Shown here: one piece after another, positions 24,560 to 27,198 of the stretch | Numbering within the stretch: the first letter of the stretch is position 1 | Layout: each line of letters opens with the position of its first letter | DNA from: Candidatus Cloacimonadota bacterium | GTDB lineage: Bacteria; Muiribacteriota; UBA6191; JACPRK01 | Length of the DNA stretch: 27,198 nt | Direction: 5' to 3' | Assembly: GCA_021772705.1 (NCBI GenBank) | Contig: JAJFLN010000420.1 | Coordinates: forward strand, 1-27,198 | Notes under the pieces: generated by a model | What the model was told of the DNA's origin: nothing | What the model saw: the letters and a program-made list of their open reading frames with translations, nothing else | Databases searched by the model: none | Made by a program: the position numbers and the translations under genes

Positions 24560-27046
24560 ATGCACGAGAACCTTCCGGAACACGTCGTTGCGTTCACGGC
24601 TCTGGCGCTGTTTGCCTCTTCCCTGGTAGCGATCGCAGCGAAGAGACTGCGGTTGCCATTCACAGTAGTCCTGGTCGTTGTCGGTCTGGCCCTGGGAGAG
24701 ATGGCCCGCCAGATTCCGTTCATGAAGTTCCTGGCCAGTATCGAGCTGTCGCCGGAGGCCATCCTCTTCATCTTCCTTCCCATCCTGGTCTTCGAGTCCG
24801 CCTTCAATCTCGACGCTCGTCTCTTTCTCAAGAACCTGGGACCGATCCTGCTGCTGGCGGTTCCAATCCTGCTTCTCTCCACCTTTGTAACAGGCTTCAT
24901 TCTCCACTGGTCCGTGGGAATCCAGCTCGGGGTGGCGATCCTCTTCGGTGCTCTCATTTCGGCCACAGACCCGGTGGCGGTGGTGGCACTGTTCAGAGAA
25001 CTGGGAGCCCCTCGGAGGCTGACGGTCCTGGTCGAGGGTGAGAGCCTCGTCAATGACGGGACAGCCCTGGTGGTCTTCAATCTCATCCTCGGCATCCTGA
25101 TTGCCGGCGAGACAGTGACGTCCTGGCACTGGATCTCCGGATCGTTTCAGTTCCTTCAGGTGGCTCTTGGAGGGGTGCTGGTCGGGGGCTTGCTTGGCCT
25201 CTTCTGTGCCCGGCTGATCGGAGCACAGGAGGAGGAGCCCCTGATCGAGATCGCCCTGAGTCTCGTTCTGGCGCCGGCTGCCTTCATCGTGGCCGAGAAA
25301 CTCCACTGTTCCGGCGTCATCTCCGTGGTCACCGCCGGGCTGCTGATGGGCAGCTACGGCCGGACCAAGTTCTCCCCTTCTTCCCTGCCTCATGTGGAGG
25401 AGATCTGGGAGTTCCTGGCCTTTGTGGCCAACTCCCTGATCTTCCTTCTCGTCGGCATCTCGGTGCAGCTGGGTGGGTTGATGCTGAGCTGGAAGAACAT
25501 CCTCGGAGCCGTCGTGGCCTGCACCATCGCCCGAGCCCTGGGGGTGTTCATCCTCGTTCCCATCACTCAGAAGCTCACCCGCATGGAGAGCGTGGGCTGG
25601 CGCTATCAATCGATCATCGTCTGGGGAGGGCTACGAGGAGCCCTGGCGCTGGGCATCGCTCTGTCCCTGCCAGAGGATTTCAGTGGGCGAGAGCAGATAC
25701 TCGAACTCACCGTTGGAGTCGTCCTGTTCACGGTTCTGGTGAACGGGCTGACCACCAGCTCCATCGTGCGCTTCCTCGGAGTCGATCGGCTGAGTGCGGA
25801 AGATCAGCTCGAGCAGCAAGAGGGCGCATTGCTGGCCAAGGAGAAGATGATCCAGGGGCTGCCTGAGCTGGCTGCCAGGGCGGGGTTGCTCGATTCCGTC
25901 GTGGACCCGATCCGGACCAGAGAAGAGACTCGAGTCGCCGAGATTCAAGCGCGTCTGAAGCGGATACGAGACGGCTCGGATCTGGAAGGAATGCCGCCTC
26001 CGGACCGGAAACTCGTGGCCACCCGGGCGGCGCTGCGGGCAATGAAGGCTCACCTCCACGATCTGTTCACCGACGGACTTCTCTCGGAGGGCGCCCTTGT
26101 CGAGATCGAGTACGACATCGACTGTCAGATGGATCTGGCCTCGACGGGCAGAGGAACTCAGGTCTTCGAGTCGCGTCACCCACCTCTGACTCGCCTCTGC
26201 GAGTGGATCGTCAGCAAGGCTGCAGCCCGAGGCCTGGTACCCAGGCTGGTGGGGCAGTTCCGGCTCATGCGAACTGCGTCCCTCTATGAGACGGCCCGGG
26301 GCAGACACCTGTCGGCCGATTCGTCACTCGAGGTACTACGCCAGATGATCCAGGAAGGCGTGGTCGACGCCGCCGACTCTCAGGATGCTCAGGAGTTGCT
26401 GGAAGCCTGGAAAACCCGGGCCGCCGGAAGAGAGCGCACCATCACGGATCAGTTCGCTGGATACGTGAAGCACGTTCAGGCAACCATCGTGGAGCGGCAC
26501 CGCCTCAACCGGGAAAGAAAGGAACTGAAGGGGTTGCTTCGGGAAGGAATGGTCTCGGATCGAGCCCATGCTTTTGGCTTGAAGGCCCTGGAGGCCCAGC
26601 TAGGCTCGCTCTCGAAGAAGCCCCACCACAGATTGCTGGTTCGACCCGTCGAGCTGTTGAAGCAGATCCACTATTTCCGGTCCCTGCCGCCAGAGATCCT
26701 GACGAAACTCGGAGATGCCATGGTTCCCCTGACCTATCTGGATGGGGAAACCGTGGTCCAGGCGGGAGAGTCGAGCGACAGTCTGTATCTGGTGGGACGA
26801 GGTTCCGTGGCTGTCGATGAGGCCACCGGCGAGGTGCTGGCAATGCTGGGCCCCGGGGAGTTCTTCGGCGAAGGAGGGTTCCTGACGGGCAAGCCGAGGT
26901 CACATCAGGTGCGATCCCTCACCCCCTCGGTGCTGTTGCAGCTGTCTCGGAACTCGATACGCGCCCTGGAAGAGTCGCTGCCAGAGTTCGCCGAGGCGCT
27001 CCGCCTGGCTCACGAAGCCCGGGCCCACGTTCCGTCCTCCGATTGA
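24560..27046 (+). CDS. CPA1-type Na+(K+)/H+ antiporter with a C-terminal cyclic-nucleotide-binding domain
   Basis: This 828-residue protein exchanges monovalent cations for protons across the inner membrane. The N-terminal 390 or so residues form 12-13 helices, with FLPILVFESAF (about 73-83), ATDPVAVVALF (Asp137) and GESLVNDGTALVVF (Asn165, Asp166), and GLRGALALGIALSLP later. These are the CPA1/NhaP/SOS1 ion-binding and conserved motifs. A charged, helical cytosolic region of about 300 residues follows. The end is a cAMP/cGMP-binding-type domain (about 690-815) with FGEGGFL (Glu771) and PRSHQVRS (Arg780). The binding-cassette Glu and Arg are retained, but His782 replaces the usual Ala. This order (antiporter, long tail, CNBD) is like plant SOS1. 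GGGAACC precedes the ATG, which is a weak ribosome site. Confidence 0.9.
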   Translation: MHENLPEHVVAFTALALFASSLVAIAAKRLRLPFTVVLVVVGLALGEMARQIPFMKFLASIELSPEAILFIFLPILVFESAFNLDARLFLKNLGPILLLAVPILLLSTFVTGFILHWSVGIQLGVAILFGALISATDPVAVVALFRELGAPRRLTVLVEGESLVNDGTALVVFNLILGILIAGETVTSWHWISGSFQFLQVALGGVLVGGLLGLFCARLIGAQEEEPLIEIALSLVLAPAAFIVAEKLHCSGVISVVTAGLLMGSYGRTKFSPSSLPHVEEIWEFLAFVANSLIFLLVGISVQLGGLMLSWKNILGAVVACTIARALGVFILVPITQKLTRMESVGWRYQSIIVWGGLRGALALGIALSLPEDFSGREQILELTVGVVLFTVLVNGLTTSSIVRFLGVDRLSAEDQLEQQEGALLAKEKMIQGLPELAARAGLLDSVVDPIRTREETRVAEIQARLKRIRDGSDLEGMPPPDRKLVATRAALRAMKAHLHDLFTDGLLSEGALVEIEYDIDCQMDLASTGRGTQVFESRHPPLTRLCEWIVSKAAARGLVPRLVGQFRLMRTASLYETARGRHLSADSSLEVLRQMIQEGVVDAADSQDAQELLEAWKTRAAGRERTITDQFAGYVKHVQATIVERHRLNRERKELKGLLREGMVSDRAHAFGLKALEAQLGSLSKKPHHRLLVRPVELLKQIHYFRSLPPEILTKLGDAMVPLTYLDGETVVQAGESSDSLYLVGRGSVAVDEATGEVLAMLGPGEFFGEGGFLTGKPRSHQVRSLTPSVLLQLSRNSIRALEESLPEFAEALRLAHEARAHVPSSD

Positions 27047-27086
27047 CGTCGGGAGCGACGGCGGATCATGGAGATTCTAGATCCGT

Positions 27087-27198
27087 TCGTCCTACTATGG
27101 ATGCCCGCATCCAGGACGACTGAATGGCCGAGTTTTCCCGATCCGTTCGTCCTGAGCCTGTCGAAGGATGAATGGAGCGGGCGGCCATATCGTCTGAG
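27087..27198. repeat. Right copy of the terminal direct repeat
   Basis: Bases 27087-27166 match 1-80 completely, including the hairpin head (27087-27119). Bases 27167-27198 match 105-136, so the right copy lacks the 24-base segment found at 81-104 in the left copy. The repeat runs off the window edge. Confidence 0.85.

Overview
The window is GC-rich, densely coded DNA from a bacterium with a diderm-style secretome: lipobox lipoproteins, a minor-pilin cluster and several exported TPR proteins. The tRNA-Gln has no encoded CCA, GTG/TTG/CTG starts are frequent, and there is a prokaryotic RING-type zinc finger, a TPR/metallopeptidase/HEAT fusion and a DUF4175-like membrane protein. That mix would fit Planctomycetota, Acidobacteriota, Myxococcota or an uncultured relative. 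No marker here fixes the phylum, so this is a weak inference. No phage, IS element, CRISPR array or secondary-metabolite cluster is visible.

Layout. (1) 1-810 is gene-poor and starts with a dispersed repeat that recurs at the right end (27087-27198). (2) 811-10700 is a minus-strand block. It begins with tRNA-Gln(UUG), then a tightly coupled chain: TPR lipoprotein, pth (peptidyl-tRNA hydrolase), a FliA/WhiG-family sigma factor and a Spinster-type MFS transporter that seems to use a CTG start. Three exported proteins follow, each apparently a separate unit: a Gly/Ser/Asp-rich TPR protein, an unknown secreted protein with a repeat lying over its N-terminal region, and a seven-repeat beta-propeller protein with a clear promoter, strong ribosome site and UUCG-loop terminator. 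(3) 11040-16249 is a plus-strand pair: a 1055-residue TPR-metallopeptidase-TPR-HEAT protein and an overlapping membrane protein with a very long Gly/Ser/Pro/Gln-rich region. (4) 16291-19275 is minus strand: ATP-type PEP carboxykinase, a small two-repeat lipoprotein and a protein that looks like an UlaG-type metallo-beta-lactamase fold stripped of its metal ligands. (5) 19459-24442 is minus strand: a membrane protein with a C-terminal RING-like finger, then three pilin-like genes (PilX/GspK-like, PilV-like and PilW/GspJ-like) and a small membrane protein of unknown function. (6) 24560-27046 is plus strand: a CPA1 Na+/H+ antiporter with a long cytosolic region and a C-terminal cyclic-nucleotide-binding domain, the same architecture as plant SOS1.

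How they fit together. Much of the coding capacity goes to the envelope: exported TPR scaffolds, pilin-like surface structures and lipoproteins. The sigma factor has no flagellar genes near it and could serve another regulon. The most distinctive items are the metal-ligand-less MBL-fold protein paired with a lipoprotein, the RING-membrane protein heading a minor-pilin cluster, the pilin-like protein of about 800 residues with a GDAA tandem repeat, the sigma/MFS overlap with a CTG start, and the SOS1-like antiporter. Nothing here proves a wholly new system.
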